64,000 nucleotides of DNA from contig NZ_JAODTZ010000003.1 of assembly GCF_025399795.1 (NCBI RefSeq), forward strand, positions 62,001 to 126,000, read 5' to 3'. The stretch is from Streptomyces rhizosphaerihabitans. GTDB lineage: Bacteria > Actinomycetota > Actinomycetes > Streptomycetales > Streptomycetaceae. The position numbers and the translations under genes are program-made. Below are positions 1-8,966 of the stretch, piece after piece (the stretch's first letter is position 1; each line of letters starts with the position of its first letter). Under the pieces are notes generated by a model. It made no database searches and had not been told where the DNA came from. It saw nothing but the letters and a program-made list of their open reading frames with translations.

Positions 1-97
1 TTCGGGCGTCCCATCCCAGACCGACGATGACCGCGGTCAGTCCCGGGGCCTCCTTCGACAGCGATACGTTGCCGCCCTTGCTGAGGCTGACTCCCAC
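1..97 (-). CDS. TerD family stress protein (5' part only)
   Basis: The gene runs off the left edge; about 32 codons are visible. The reverse strand reads GTG then [19 protein letters not shown], the typical N-terminus of TerD/TerE/CABP1 proteins, a calcium-binding beta-sandwich family linked to tellurite and general stress tolerance. The GTG start is at 97 and a GGAGGA ribosome-binding site lies a few bases upstream (complement of 101-106). The gene order with the peroxiredoxin and DUF3052 matches the S. coelicolor SCO2368 region as I remember it. The C-terminal half and the acidic calcium site are outside the window, so only family membership can be claimed. Confidence 0.85.
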   Translation of the reverse strand, partial: MGVSLSKGGNVSLSKEAPGLTAVIVGLGWDAR

Positions 98-211
98 GAG
101 TCCTCCCAATGGTGTTCAGGGGCGGGGAGCCCCGTAGGTGCGTTGGTATCGGATCAACGGTTCGATCCTAGTGACGGGTTCCCGTGCCTCGCAGGGCTTG
201 GAACCGAAGAA

Positions 212-670
212 TCACAGGGTGTCGAGCGCCTTGACGTACTCGTTCAGGTCACGCGCGTCCGGCAGCGCGTTGACGACCGTCCAGCGGACGACGCCCTCCT
301 TGTCGATGATGAACGTGCCGCGCACGGCGCAGCCCTTGTCCTCGTCGAAGACGCCGTACGCGCGCGAAATGTTGCCGTGCGGCCAGAAGTCGGAGAGCAA
401 CGGGTACTCCAGGCCCTCCTGCTCGGCGAAGACGCGCAGGGTGTGGATGGAGTCGTTGGAGACCGCGAGGAGCTGGGTGTCGCGGTCCGTGAACTGCGGC
501 AGGTTGTCGCGCAGGGAGCACAGCTCGCCGGTGCACACGCCGGTGAAAGCGAAGGGGTAGAAGAGCAGCACGACGTTCTTCTCGCCACGGAAGTCGGACA
601 GTTTCACGGTGGCGCCGTGGTTGTCCTTCAGCTCGAAGTCCGGGGCCTTGGTGCCGACCTCGATGGCCAT
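212..670 (-). CDS. AhpE-like thiol peroxidase (peroxiredoxin)
   Basis: 152-residue cytosolic peroxiredoxin that should reduce hydrogen peroxide, organic peroxides or peroxynitrite. The thioredoxin fold opens with [14 protein letters not shown] (residues 6-19). The active-site stretch [13 protein letters not shown] puts the peroxidatic cysteine at C46, with T43 as the usual helper, and C51 as a possible resolving cysteine. Length fits the mycobacterial AhpE/BCP group (about 153). I chose the ATG at 670; a longer reading frame upstream runs through repeat DNA and has no coding character. The gene is separated from the DUF3052 gene by a hairpin and tandem repeats, so it is probably its own transcript. 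Electron donor is not deducible. Confidence 0.93.
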   Translation of the reverse strand: MAIEVGTKAPDFELKDNHGATVKLSDFRGEKNVVLLFYPFAFTGVCTGELCSLRDNLPQFTDRDTQLLAVSNDSIHTLRVFAEQEGLEYPLLSDFWPHGNISRAYGVFDEDKGCAVRGTFIIDKEGVVRWTVVNALPDARDLNEYVKALDTL

Positions 671-771
671 AGTCACTCGCTTCCCTTCCAAGGGTCTGTT
701 CGGGTGACGACCAGCGTACGCAGTGATCGACTCCCGGCCGCGGCGCGACCCCCGCAGGGTCGGCCGGGCGC

Positions 772-870
772 GTGCGTGAGGCCCCCGCCGGGCTGGTTCA
801 CGGGTGCGCGAAGGCCCCCGCCGGGGTGGTTCGGGGCATGCGTGAGGCCCCCGCCGAGGTGGCTCGGCGG
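772..870. repeat. Three imperfect 33-bp tandem repeats merging into a hairpin
   Basis: Units begin at 772, 804 and 837, each with the core GTGAGGCCCCCGCCG followed by a GGTTC/GGCTC box. The last unit is completed into the perfect hairpin at 842-879, so the array looks like amplified half-copies of a terminator arm. It lies between two minus-strand genes. Confidence 0.8.
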
Positions 871-879
871 GGGCCTCAC
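842..879 (-). terminator. Perfect 17-bp stem hairpin after the DUF3052 gene
   Basis: Arms 842-858 and 863-879 are exact reverse complements around the loop GTGG. It lies 31 bp past the DUF3052 stop and has no U-tract, the common Streptomyces form of intrinsic terminator. Confidence 0.8.
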
Positions 880-909
880 GGATGCTCTGCTTGCAGACGG
901 GGCTGCAGC

Positions 910-1338
910 TCAGCGCTTCGACTTGGGGGTGGCCAGGCGGGTACCCGACCATTCCTTGCCGACGGAGATGCTCTTCGTCTGGGAGAGGCCGGCTGTCTGT
1001 GCGGCATCGCTGATGTCGCTGGGCTCGACGTAACCGTCCCTGCCGGTCTTCGGGGTCAGCAGCCAGATCATGCCGCCGTCCTCAAGGAGACCGATGACGT
1101 CCACCAGTGCGTCCGTGAGATCGCCGTCCTCGTCCCGGAACCACAACAACACCACGTCAGCGACGTCGTCGTAGTCCTCGTCGACCAGATCCTGGCCGAT
1201 CAGCGATTCGATGCCTTCACGGAGCTCGTGGTCAACGTCGTCGTCGAAGCCGATCTCCTGGACCACCTGTCCGGGCTCGAACCCCAGCCTGGCGGCCGGG
1301 TTGGTCCGCTCCTCCGCGTGGTCCGCGGTCGCGCTCAC
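910..1338 (-). CDS. DUF3052 family protein
   Basis: 142-residue conserved actinobacterial protein of unknown function. The sequence has the family hallmark [19 protein letters not shown] near the N-terminus, an acidic middle ([21 protein letters not shown]) and the C-terminal block [15 protein letters not shown]. It has no signal peptide or membrane segment, so it should be cytosolic. The GTG at 1338 is chosen because AGGAGG lies six bases upstream; an in-frame ATG 18 bases further out would overlap that site. It is divergent from aceE and followed by a strong hairpin. Being next to aceE and fatty acid genes is conserved in Streptomyces but does not by itself give a function. Confidence 0.88.
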   Translation of the reverse strand: MSATADHAEERTNPAARLGFEPGQVVQEIGFDDDVDHELREGIESLIGQDLVDEDYDDVADVVLLWFRDEDGDLTDALVDVIGLLEDGGMIWLLTPKTGRDGYVEPSDISDAAQTAGLSQTKSISVGKEWSGTRLATPKSKR

Positions 1339-1805
1339 GGCTTGCCTCCTGATCATGTTTCGGGATTGGGGTCTCCCTCTGCTCGTCCAGAGTCAGGGGG
1401 AGTCTCAGCCACGCGCGTGCGCGAAGCGTTGGCCGTAGTCCACACGGGCGGAGCGGATCGCGCAAGTACCCGGCCGTCGAGACCGCCGAAACGGTGACGA
1501 TCCTGGCAGTGCCGACGCAACTCCCGGCGGGCCATCATGACGCCGCGTGACGGGCACCACACTCTTCTGCCCCATTTATTCCATTCGGAACCCTTGGAGC
1601 GCACGAGAGCCGAACGGCTTTGCGGAACGCGTCACGCCCTGAGCGTATCGTTACGTTTTGGTCGGGGCCGTCCCAACGGTCTGCACGAACGTCTCGGTTA
1701 CCCCTTAGTAGAGATGACGTACGCGTTCCCGAGGTACACGATGGGGAACGGTGCAGATGCAGGGAAAACCCACCGTAGACAGCCCTCTGACAGCGAAGGA
1801 ACAGC
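1339..1805. other. Divergent intergenic region, DUF3052 / aceE
   Basis: 467 bp without a convincing gene; reading frames here lack third-position bias. It must hold the promoters of both flanking genes. The last part upstream of aceE contains GAAGGA as a ribosome-binding site just before the GTG start. No riboswitch-like fold or clear operator was recognised. Confidence 0.5.
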
Positions 1806-4553
1806 GTGGCTTCCGGATCCGATCGCAACCCGATCATCATTGGCGGCCTTCCCAGCCAGGTCCCGGACTTCGACCCTGAGGAGACTCAGGAGTGGCTCGA
1901 CTCCCTCGACGCCGCCGTCGACCAGCGCGGCCGCGAGCGGGCCCGCTATCTGATGCTGCGGCTGATCGAGCGGGCCCGTGAGAAGCGCGTGGCCGTCCCC
2001 GAGATGCGCAGCACGGACTACGTCAACACCATCGCGACCAAGGACGAGCCGTTCTTCCCGGGCAACGAGGAGATCGAGCGCAAGGTCCTCAACGCGACCC
2101 GCTGGAACGCCGCCGTGATGGTCTCCAGGGCGCAGCGTCCCGGCATCGGCGTGGGCGGCCACATCGCGACGTTCGCCTCCTCCGCCTCGCTCTACGACGT
2201 CGGCTTCAACCACTTCTTCCGCGGCAAGGACGAGGGCGACGGCGGCGACCAGATCTTCTTCCAGGGCCACGCCTCGCCGGGCATCTACGCCCGCGCGTTC
2301 CTCCTCGACCGGCTCTCCGAGCAGCAGCTCGACGCGTTCCGCCAGGAGAAGTCGAAGGCGCCCTACGGGCTGTCCTCGTACCCGCACCCGCGGCTGATGC
2401 CGGGCTTCTGGGAGTTCCCGACCGTGTCGATGGGCCTCGGCCCGCTCGGCGCGATCTTCCAGGCGCGGATGAACCGCTACATGGAGGCGCGCGACATCGC
2501 GGACACCTCCAAGTCACACGTCTGGGCGTTCCTCGGCGACGGCGAGATGGACGAGCCGGAGTCGCTCGGCCAGCTGTCGATCGCCGCGCGCGAGGGCCTG
2601 GACAACCTGACCTTCGTCGTGAACTGCAACCTCCAGCGCCTCGACGGCCCGGTTCGGGGCAACGGCAAGATCATCCAGGAGCTGGAGTCGCAGTTCCGGG
2701 GCGCCGGCTGGAACGTCATCAAGCTGGTCTGGGACCGCACCTGGGACCCGCTGCTCGCGCAGGACCGCGACGGCGTGCTGGTCAACCGGCTGAACACCAC
2801 GCCGGACGGTCAGTTCCAGACGTACGCCACGGAGACGGGCGCGTACATCCGCCAGCACTTCTTCGGCGACGACCACCGGCTGCGCGCGATGGTCGAGGGC
2901 ATGAGCGACGACCAGATCCTGCACCTCGGGCGCGGCGGTCACGACCACAAGAAGATCTTCGCGGCGTTCTCGGCGGCCAAGGAGCACAAGGGCCAGCCGA
3001 CGGTGATCCTGGCGCAGACGGTCAAGGGCTGGACGCTCGGCCCCAACTTCGAGGGCCGCAACGCCACGCACCAGATGAAGAAGCTGACGGTCGCCGACCT
3101 CAAGGGCTTCCGCGACCGGCTGCACCTGCCGATCTCCGACAGGGAGCTGGAGGACGGCGCGCCGCCGTACTACCACCCGGGCCGCAACTCGGAGGAGATC
3201 CAGTACATGCACGACCGCCGCAAGGGGCTCGGCGGGTACGTCCCGACGCGCGTCGTGCGGTCGAAGCCGCTGGTCCTGCCCGAGGACAAGACGTACGCGA
3301 GTGTGAAGAAGGGCTCGGGTCAGCAGTCCATCGCCACGACCATGGCCTTTGTGCGGCTGCTCAAGGACCTCATGCGGGACAAGGAGATCGGCAAGCGGTT
3401 CGTGCTGATCGCGCCCGACGAGTACCGCACCTTCGGCATGGACTCGTTCTTCCCGAGCGCGAAGATCTACAACCCGCTCGGCCAGCAGTACGAGTCGGTG
3501 GACCGCGAACTGCTGCTCGCCTACAAGGAGTCGCCGACCGGCCAGATGCTGCACGACGGCATCTCCGAGGCGGGCTGCACGGCCTCGCTGATCGCGGCGG
3601 GCTCCGCGTACGCCACCCACGGCGAGCCGCTCATCCCGGTCTACGTCTTCTACTCGATGTTCGGTTTCCAGCGAACGGGTGACCAGTTCTGGCAGATGGC
3701 CGACCAGCTGGCGCGCGGTTTCGTCCTGGGCGCGACCGCCGGGCGTACGACGCTGACCGGTGAGGGCCTGCAGCACGCGGACGGCCATTCGCAGCTGCTC
3801 GCCTCGACGAACCCGGGCTGTGTCGCCTACGACCCGGCGTTCGGCTTCGAGATCGCGCACATCGTCCAGGACGGTCTGCGCCGCATGTACGGCTCGTCCG
3901 AGGAGCACCCGCACGGCGAGGACGTCTTCTACTACCTCACCGTCTACAACGAGCCGCTCCAGCACCCGGCCGAGCCGGAGAACGTGGACGCCGAGGGCAT
4001 CCTGAAGGGCCTCTACCGCTTCAGCGAGGGCACCTCGGGCACCATCCCCGCACAGATCATGGCCTCGGGTGTCGCCGTTCCGTGGGCCCTGGAGGCGCAG
4101 CGGATCCTGGCCGAGGAGTGGAACGTCAGGGCCGACGTCTGGTCGGCGACGTCCTGGAACGAGCTGCGGCGCGAGGCCGTCGACGTGGAGCGGCACAATC
4201 TGCTGCACCCCGAGGAGGAGCAGCGCGTCCCGTATGTGACCCGGAAGCTGTCCGCCGCCCAGGGGCCGTTCGTGGCCGTCTCCGACTGGATGCGATCGGT
4301 TCCCGACCAGATCGCCCGATGGGTGCCCGGCACCTATCAGTCCCTCGGCGCGGACGGCTTCGGCTTCGCGGACACACGCGGCGCGGCCCGGCGCTTCTTC
4401 CACATCGACGCGCAGTCGATCGTGGTCGCCGTGCTGACCGAGCTGGCCCGTGAGGGCAAGGTGGACCGTTCGGTACTGAAGCAGGCGGTCGACCGCTATC
4501 AGCTGCTCGACGTGACGGCGGCCGATCCCGGTGCGGCGGGCGGCGACGCGTAG
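1806..4553 (+). CDS. aceE: Pyruvate dehydrogenase E1 component, homodimeric type
   Basis: 915-residue thiamine-diphosphate enzyme that decarboxylates pyruvate and acetylates the lipoyl domains of E2, giving acetyl-CoA. Length and layout match the single-chain AceE family. The ThDP motif [10 protein letters not shown] starts near residue 243 and ends with NCN about 25 residues later. Conserved AceE blocks follow: [19 protein letters not shown], the central [23 protein letters not shown], and a GLQHADGHS loop. The start is GTG at 1806, preceded by GAAGGA. E2 and E3 are not in the window, as is usual in actinobacteria, where AceE works with separately encoded partners. A classic terminator follows at once. 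It supplies acetyl-CoA for the fatty acid genes about 13 kb away. Confidence 0.97.
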   Translation: MASGSDRNPIIIGGLPSQVPDFDPEETQEWLDSLDAAVDQRGRERARYLMLRLIERAREKRVAVPEMRSTDYVNTIATKDEPFFPGNEEIERKVLNATRWNAAVMVSRAQRPGIGVGGHIATFASSASLYDVGFNHFFRGKDEGDGGDQIFFQGHASPGIYARAFLLDRLSEQQLDAFRQEKSKAPYGLSSYPHPRLMPGFWEFPTVSMGLGPLGAIFQARMNRYMEARDIADTSKSHVWAFLGDGEMDEPESLGQLSIAAREGLDNLTFVVNCNLQRLDGPVRGNGKIIQELESQFRGAGWNVIKLVWDRTWDPLLAQDRDGVLVNRLNTTPDGQFQTYATETGAYIRQHFFGDDHRLRAMVEGMSDDQILHLGRGGHDHKKIFAAFSAAKEHKGQPTVILAQTVKGWTLGPNFEGRNATHQMKKLTVADLKGFRDRLHLPISDRELEDGAPPYYHPGRNSEEIQYMHDRRKGLGGYVPTRVVRSKPLVLPEDKTYASVKKGSGQQSIATTMAFVRLLKDLMRDKEIGKRFVLIAPDEYRTFGMDSFFPSAKIYNPLGQQYESVDRELLLAYKESPTGQMLHDGISEAGCTASLIAAGSAYATHGEPLIPVYVFYSMFGFQRTGDQFWQMADQLARGFVLGATAGRTTLTGEGLQHADGHSQLLASTNPGCVAYDPAFGFEIAHIVQDGLRRMYGSSEEHPHGEDVFYYLTVYNEPLQHPAEPENVDAEGILKGLYRFSEGTSGTIPAQIMASGVAVPWALEAQRILAEEWNVRADVWSATSWNELRREAVDVERHNLLHPEEEQRVPYVTRKLSAAQGPFVAVSDWMRSVPDQIARWVPGTYQSLGADGFGFADTRGAARRFFHIDAQSIVVAVLTELAREGKVDRSVLKQAVDRYQLLDVTAADPGAAGGDA

Positions 4554-4569
4554 CCGTTCGTACGGCGGA

Positions 4570-4616
4570 GGGAGGGGCGGCGGGCCGTGGGCCCGCCGCC
4601 CCTCCCTCTTTTTCTT
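4570..4616 (+). terminator. Rho-independent terminator of aceE
   Basis: Perfect 16-bp arms (4570-4585 and 4591-4606) around a 5-nt loop, followed by TCTTTTTC. This is the most textbook terminator in the window and lies 16 bp after the aceE stop. Confidence 0.95.
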
Positions 4617-4631
4617 CCTACGATGCGGGGC

Positions 4632-5411
4632 ATGAAGGAAGAATCGGCACAGGCCCGTTGGGAGCTGCACACCCAGCGGCCCCTGCTCGTCCTCGCGGTG
4701 GCGTTCGCCCTCGGGTACGCCGTGCCGATCGTGGACAGCGACGCCAGCCGTTCGGTGACGTTCACCTGCACGGTGGTGGAGTGGGTGGTCTGGGGGGCCT
4801 TCGCCACCGACTACCTCGTCCGGCTCGCCCTCGCCCGGCAGCGGCGGGTCTTCGTGCGCGACCACTGGCTGGATCTGTGCGCCGTGATCCTGCCGATCCT
4901 CCAGCCGCTGCGCCTGCTGCGGCTCGTCGCCACGCTGACGCTGGTGGGGCGGCGCGCACGGATGGCCTCGCAGATCCGGCTGACGACGTACGTCGGGGGC
5001 GCGGTCATCGGCCTGCTGATGTTCGGCTCGCTCGCGGTGCTGTCGGTGGAGCGGGACTCACCGAACGGGAACATCAAGACGCTGGGTGACGCGGTGTGGT
5101 GGTCGTTCACGACCATGACGACCGTGGGGTACGGCGATCACGCCCCGACCACGGGGATGGGCCGCGTCCTCGCGGTCGGCCTGATGCTCTCCGGGATCGC
5201 GCTCCTCGGTGTGGTCACCGCGAACATCGCCGCCTGGTTCATCTCCCGGTTCGAGAAGGACGACGTGGAGGAGCGACGGCAGACCGCGGCGATCGAGGCG
5301 CTCACGGCGGAGGTACGGGCGCTGCGGGCAGAGGTCGCCGCCCTGACCGGCGGTCCGGGAATGCTGCCGCATCCCCTGGCTGCCGGGTCGGAGGAACACT
5401 CCCCCACCTGA
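4632..5411 (+). CDS. Voltage-gated-type potassium channel, six TM plus coiled coil
   Basis: 259-residue membrane protein. The selectivity filter TVGYGD is at residues 164-169 between two hydrophobic segments (about 119-138 and 178-200), giving the S5-pore-S6 module. Residues 17-110 form four further segments, and the S4-like LRLLRLVATLTLVGRRAR carries spaced arginines. The tail (about 210-240) is a heptad-rich coiled coil, likely for tetramer assembly. It should conduct K+ across the plasma membrane. I chose ATG 4632 because the box TACGAT (4619-4624) ends seven bases upstream, giving a leaderless mRNA just after the aceE terminator. ATG 4623 lies inside that box, and a longer frame would run through the terminator. 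Confidence 0.9.
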   Translation: MKEESAQARWELHTQRPLLVLAVAFALGYAVPIVDSDASRSVTFTCTVVEWVVWGAFATDYLVRLALARQRRVFVRDHWLDLCAVILPILQPLRLLRLVATLTLVGRRARMASQIRLTTYVGGAVIGLLMFGSLAVLSVERDSPNGNIKTLGDAVWWSFTTMTTVGYGDHAPTTGMGRVLAVGLMLSGIALLGVVTANIAAWFISRFEKDDVEERRQTAAIEALTAEVRALRAEVAALTGGPGMLPHPLAAGSEEHSPT

Positions 5412-5508
5412 AGCTGTGGGCATGCGGGCCGCCCGGGGCGGCACGGGTGGGCACAGCGGCACCTCGTAGGCGCCGACCCCGCGCTGTTCCGGCCCGAGGC
5501 GGACCCGA

Positions 5509-5544
5509 GTGCCGGGAACCCCTTGTCGTGTGGGCTCCCGGCAC
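5509..5544. terminator. Hairpin between convergent channel and DUF4190 genes
   Basis: Inverted repeat GTGCCGGGA / TCCCGGCAC with an 18-nt loop in the 154-bp convergent gap. It could stop transcription from either side. Confidence 0.55.
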
Positions 5545-5565
5545 GGGTTCCCGTGGCGGCCGGCG

Positions 5566-5865
5566 TCAGAGCAGGCCGTTGCCCGCTCCGCCGGCCAGCC
5601 AGATGACCGCCAGGAGTGTGTCGATCGCTCCCAGCACCAGGGCTATCAGCGCCGGCACCGGCCCCGAGCCGGTCCAGCGGCGGCCCATCGCGAGCCAGCC
5701 GCAGACCATCGCGGCCGGCCCGAGGACGATCCCCAGCGTGAAGAAGCCGGCCACCGCGCACACGGTGCCGACGATCCCCAGGGTCGCGCTGTCCGGCCCG
5801 GTCCGTGATCCTGTACGGCCACGTGAACGGGGGTGCCTGCGCGTGCCGTTTCCGAAGCCCGCCAT
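5566..5865 (-). CDS. DUF4190 small membrane protein
   Basis: 99 residues. A basic N-terminus is followed by two hydrophobic segments (roughly LGIVGTVCAVAGFFTLGIVL and ALIALVLGAIDTLLAVIWLA) separated by the motif MVCGWLAMGRR, typical of DUF4190 proteins. Function is unknown; it should be an inner-membrane protein with both ends inside. Two adjacent ATG codons (5868 and 5865) follow AGGAG; the second has the better six-base spacing. It ends convergently with the potassium channel and starts 145 bp downstream of the efflux pump stop, so read-through from the pump is possible. Confidence 0.75.
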   Translation of the reverse strand: MAGFGNGTRRHPRSRGRTGSRTGPDSATLGIVGTVCAVAGFFTLGIVLGPAAMVCGWLAMGRRWTGSGPVPALIALVLGAIDTLLAVIWLAGGAGNGLL

Positions 5866-6010
5866 CATCAACTCCTGAACTCCCGTGACCTGTCGGTCGG
5901 TTCGGGTCGATGAGTCGGGTACCCCGCAACGTCCGGACAAGACCTGTCGGCGCGCCGTTCCGTCCGGCGGCGCACAGGAGTGCGCCGCCGGACGGGGAAT
6001 CGACGAGCGG

Positions 6011-7630
6011 TCAGATGTGGCCGACGCCCGCGCCGGCCTCCGCGTTCTCGCCCCGCTTGGTGAGCAGCGCGACGAAGACGGCCACGACGGCGACACCCGC
6101 GGCGACGAGGCAGGCGAGGCTCATGCCGGAGATGAAGGTCTCGTGGGCGACGTCGGTGATCTGCGCGGCGATCGCGGCCGGGGTCTCCTTGGTGACCGGC
6201 GCGACGCCGACCCGGACCGCCTCGGAGGCCTGGTCGAGCTGGGCCGGGGTGAGCGGCGGCAGCTTGGCGTCGGTCCAGTTGCCCGGGAGGTCGCTGTCGA
6301 CCTTGGAGGCCATCACGGCGCCCAGGACGGCCGTACCGAGGCTTCCGCCGACCTGCATGGCGGCCTGCTGGAGACCGCCGGCGACGCCGGAGAGCTCCAT
6401 CGGCGCGTTGCCGACGATGACCTCGGTCGCGCCGACCATGACCGGCGCGAGGCCGAAGCCGAGCAGGGCGAACCAGACGGACATCACACCGCTGGAGGTG
6501 TCGGCCTCCAGCGTCGACATGCCGTACATGGCGATCGCGGTGGCCGCCATGCCGCTCGCGAGCGGGATGCGCGGGCCGAGCTTGGTGATGGCCAGACCCG
6601 CGAGCGGGGAGCCGACGATCATCATGCCGGTGAGCGGGAGCAGGTGCAGGCCCGCGTCGACCGGGCTCATGCCGTGCACGCTCTGGAGGTAGAACGTCAC
6701 GAAGAACAGGCCGCCCATGAAGGCGATGGCCATGAGCACCATCAGCACCACACCCGCCGAGAGCGGGACGGAGCGGAACAGGCCGAGCGGGATCAGCGGT
6801 TCCTTGACCCGTGTCTCCCAGAAGGAGAACGCCGCGAAGCCCAGGACCGACAGACCCATGAAGAGCCAGGTCCTGCCGTCGCCCCAGCCCCAGGCCGGGG
6901 CCTTGATCAGGGCCCACACCAGGCAGAACATCGCGCCGGACAGCAGCACGATGCCGAGGATGTCGAAGGAGCGCGGGGCGTTCTCGGCGCGGTGGTCGAG
7001 CAGGATCAGCAGGCCCAGCACGAGGGCGATCAGGCCGACCGGCACGTTGATGAAGAACACCGACTGCCAGCTGACGTGCTGGACGAGCAGACCGCCGAGG
7101 ATCGGGCCGCCCGCGGTGGAGGCTCCGATGACCATGCCCCAGATGCCGATCGCCATGTTCAGTTTCTCGGCCGGGAAGGTCGCGCGGAGCAGGCCGAGCG
7201 CGGCCGGCATGAGCAGCGCGCCGAACAGGCCCTGGAAGACGCGGAAGGTGACCACGAAGGCGATGCTGTGCGACAGGCCGATCGCTCCGGACGCGGCGGC
7301 GAAGCCGGTCACGCCGATCAGGAAGGTCTGCCGGTGGCCGAAGCGGTCGCCGAGCTTGCCCGCGGTGATGAGGGAGACCGCGAGGGCGAGGAAGTAGGCA
7401 TTGGTGATCCACTGGACGTCGGCGAAGGTGGCGCCGAGGTCCTTGGCGATGGCCGGGTTGGCGATGGCCACGATGGTGCCGTCCAGGGCCACCATCATGA
7501 CCCCGACGGCCACGGTGATGAGGGTGAACCACGGATGGCCGCGCAGGCCCGTGGACGGGGCCTGGTCCAACGGGGAGACCGGAGTCTTGTCCCCCGGGCC
7601 CGTCTTGTCGATGGTGGTCTGACTAGTCAT
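6011..7630 (-). CDS. DHA2-type MFS drug efflux transporter (EmrB/QacA family)
   Basis: 539-residue proton-coupled exporter with about 14 hydrophobic segments, the DHA2 layout. It shows motif D1-like LDGTIVAIANPAI after TM1, motif A GKLGDRFGHRQT after TM2-TM3, and a motif C-like glycine/proline-rich GASTAGGPILGGLL in TM5. Substrate is unknown but is probably a hydrophobic drug or toxic metabolite. The ATG at 7630 is seven bases after a TAGCCT box (minus strand, 7638-7643), so the mRNA is likely leaderless; a longer frame begins upstream of that box. It is divergent from a TetR gene 122 bp away, the usual sign that the TetR protein represses the pump and responds to its substrate. Confidence 0.93.
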   Translation of the reverse strand: MTSQTTIDKTGPGDKTPVSPLDQAPSTGLRGHPWFTLITVAVGVMMVALDGTIVAIANPAIAKDLGATFADVQWITNAYFLALAVSLITAGKLGDRFGHRQTFLIGVTGFAAASGAIGLSHSIAFVVTFRVFQGLFGALLMPAALGLLRATFPAEKLNMAIGIWGMVIGASTAGGPILGGLLVQHVSWQSVFFINVPVGLIALVLGLLILLDHRAENAPRSFDILGIVLLSGAMFCLVWALIKAPAWGWGDGRTWLFMGLSVLGFAAFSFWETRVKEPLIPLGLFRSVPLSAGVVLMVLMAIAFMGGLFFVTFYLQSVHGMSPVDAGLHLLPLTGMMIVGSPLAGLAITKLGPRIPLASGMAATAIAMYGMSTLEADTSSGVMSVWFALLGFGLAPVMVGATEVIVGNAPMELSGVAGGLQQAAMQVGGSLGTAVLGAVMASKVDSDLPGNWTDAKLPPLTPAQLDQASEAVRVGVAPVTKETPAAIAAQITDVAHETFISGMSLACLVAAGVAVVAVFVALLTKRGENAEAGAGVGHI

Positions 7631-7637
7631 GTTTTCG

Positions 7638-7702
7638 AGGCTAGTGACAGCCACTGACAATTGACAAACCGATCCACAAGTCGGTAACTGTCATGTCACT
7701 CA
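7638..7702. promoter_or_regulatory. Divergent efflux pump / TetR control region with TGACA repeats
   Basis: The segment holds the pump -10 box TAGCCT (7638-7643, minus) and several TGACA / TGTCA half-sites, including an outer AGTGACAG and facing CTGTCA and GTCACT. A plus-strand TTGACA could serve as -35 for the tetR gene. Half-sites overlapping both promoters suggest TetR autoregulation and pump repression; the exact operator cannot be fixed by eye. Confidence 0.5.
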
Positions 7703-7752
7703 CAGATAGGCTGAACAGGGCGAACAGTTCGGACAGGAGAGAACGCGACACC

Positions 7753-8442
7753 ATGACGGACACGGTCGGCACAGCGGAGACGGTCGGCGCGGCACAGCCG
7801 GCGGCGTCACGCCCCGGACTGCGGGAGCGCAAGAAGCAGCGCACCCGGGACGCACTGCTGCGGGCCGCCCTCGAACTGTTCACCACCCAGGGGTACGAGC
7901 GGACCACCGTCGACGAGATCGCCGAGGCCGTCGACGTGTCCCAGCGCACCTTCTTCCGCTACTTCGCCGGCAAGGAGGACGCCGCTCTCTTCCTGCAGCG
8001 GCTCGCCGAGTCGCATTTCATCGCCGCTGTGCGTGAACGGCCGTCCCACGAAGCCCCGTTGGAGGCGCTGCGCCGGGCGGTCCTGGAGAGCTGGGACACC
8101 ATCGGCGAGGCGATCGAGGCCGTCGTGCCGATCGAACTGCACATGCGCACCTACCAGTTGATCGAGTCGACACCCGCACTGCTCGCCGTCCATCTGCGCC
8201 GCTCGGAGGAGATCGAGGAGGAGATCGCGCGGCTGATCGCCGAGCGCGAGGGCCTCGACGTGGACACGGACCCGCGCCCACGCATCGCGGTCGCCGTGTT
8301 CGGCGGGGTGATGCGGGTGACGGGCCGGCTGTGGGGCGCGGGCGAGGACACCAGCGTCGAGGCGATCCGCGAGCTGACCGCGACCTATCTCGACCATGTG
8401 GGGCCCGCGTTGGCGGAGAAGTGGGGCACCGCGCCGCGGTGA
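7753..8442 (+). CDS. TetR family transcriptional regulator of the adjacent pump
   Basis: 229 residues. The N-terminal helix-turn-helix starts with RERKKQRTRDALLRAALELF and contains the recognition stretch TVDEIAEAVDVSQRTFFRYFAGKED (about residues 45-70), a strong TetR signature. The C-terminal half is a helical ligand-binding domain. The ATG at 7753 is preceded by AGGAGA; an earlier in-frame ATG lies in the control region. It is divergent from the DHA2 transporter, so it most likely represses that gene. The FFRYF motif is common in Streptomyces TetR regulators of multidrug pumps. Inducer unknown. Confidence 0.93.
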   Translation: MTDTVGTAETVGAAQPAASRPGLRERKKQRTRDALLRAALELFTTQGYERTTVDEIAEAVDVSQRTFFRYFAGKEDAALFLQRLAESHFIAAVRERPSHEAPLEALRRAVLESWDTIGEAIEAVVPIELHMRTYQLIESTPALLAVHLRRSEEIEEEIARLIAEREGLDVDTDPRPRIAVAVFGGVMRVTGRLWGAGEDTSVEAIRELTATYLDHVGPALAEKWGTAPR

Positions 8443-8569
8443 GCCTCCGGTGACGCTGCGCAACGTCACCCCGGGGCACCGGCGCGTGACACCCTGTGAT
8501 GTCCGGACGCCCACGCGCGTCGGCGGTCGACGGCCGGCGAGGTCCTTGCACGGAACCGCCGTGTGCACG

Positions 8570-8758
8570 CGCACCGAACCCGGCACATGTCCGCACCCGG
8601 AACCCGGTACGCGTCGCGCATCGAACCCGGCACGTGCCCGCACGCGCAACCCCGCGCATGCCCGCGTACGAAATCCGGCACATGCCCGCGTACAGAACCC
8701 GGCGGATGTCCGTATACGGAACCCCGTGCATGCCCGCGCTCGTTGTACGGATGACGTC
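8570..8758. repeat. About eight degenerate 24-bp tandem repeats
   Basis: Consensus near CGCGTACNGAACCCGGCACA followed by TGCC, visible as regular AACCCGGC and CATGCCCGC boxes every 23-24 bases. Because the period is a multiple of three, all plus-strand frames read as octapeptide repeats such as RNPAHARV, but none has a credible start or codon bias. The 524-bp gap between tetR (ends 8442) and the next gene holds no gene I can support. Confidence 0.75.
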
Positions 8759-8966
8759 CGCGCGAGATCCACCGCGGCGGACCCGCGGAATCACAACACC
8801 CCCACGCGGAGCGTCACATATCGCACACGCGTCGCAGAGATGCACGTACAGAGTGTCACTATTTAACTCAAACTGAACCCGGTTTGCCCCAATCACCCCA
8901 TCAGAAACGTGATACCAGTCACTCGTTTAACGGGAGGCTGCTCACTTCTCCTAGGGTGTCCTCTCA

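Noticed and set aside
143..200. GGTTCGATCC resembling a tRNA T-loop near 166
   Set aside because: The flanking bases do not pair into a T-arm and no acceptor, D or anticodon arms can be drawn.
2514..4865. Long minus-strand reading frame (783 codons) opposite aceE
   Set aside because: It is the antisense shadow of a real gene in GC-rich DNA; composition is rich in Arg, Gly, Val and Asp-free of motifs, and it has no ribosome site.
5885..7657. 590-codon plus-strand frame opposite the DHA2 transporter
   Set aside because: Antisense shadow; the opposite strand carries clear MFS motifs.
8396..8866. Repeat-rich small proteins over the 24-bp array
   Set aside because: All frames are open because of the repeat; no ribosome site and no codon preference for one frame.
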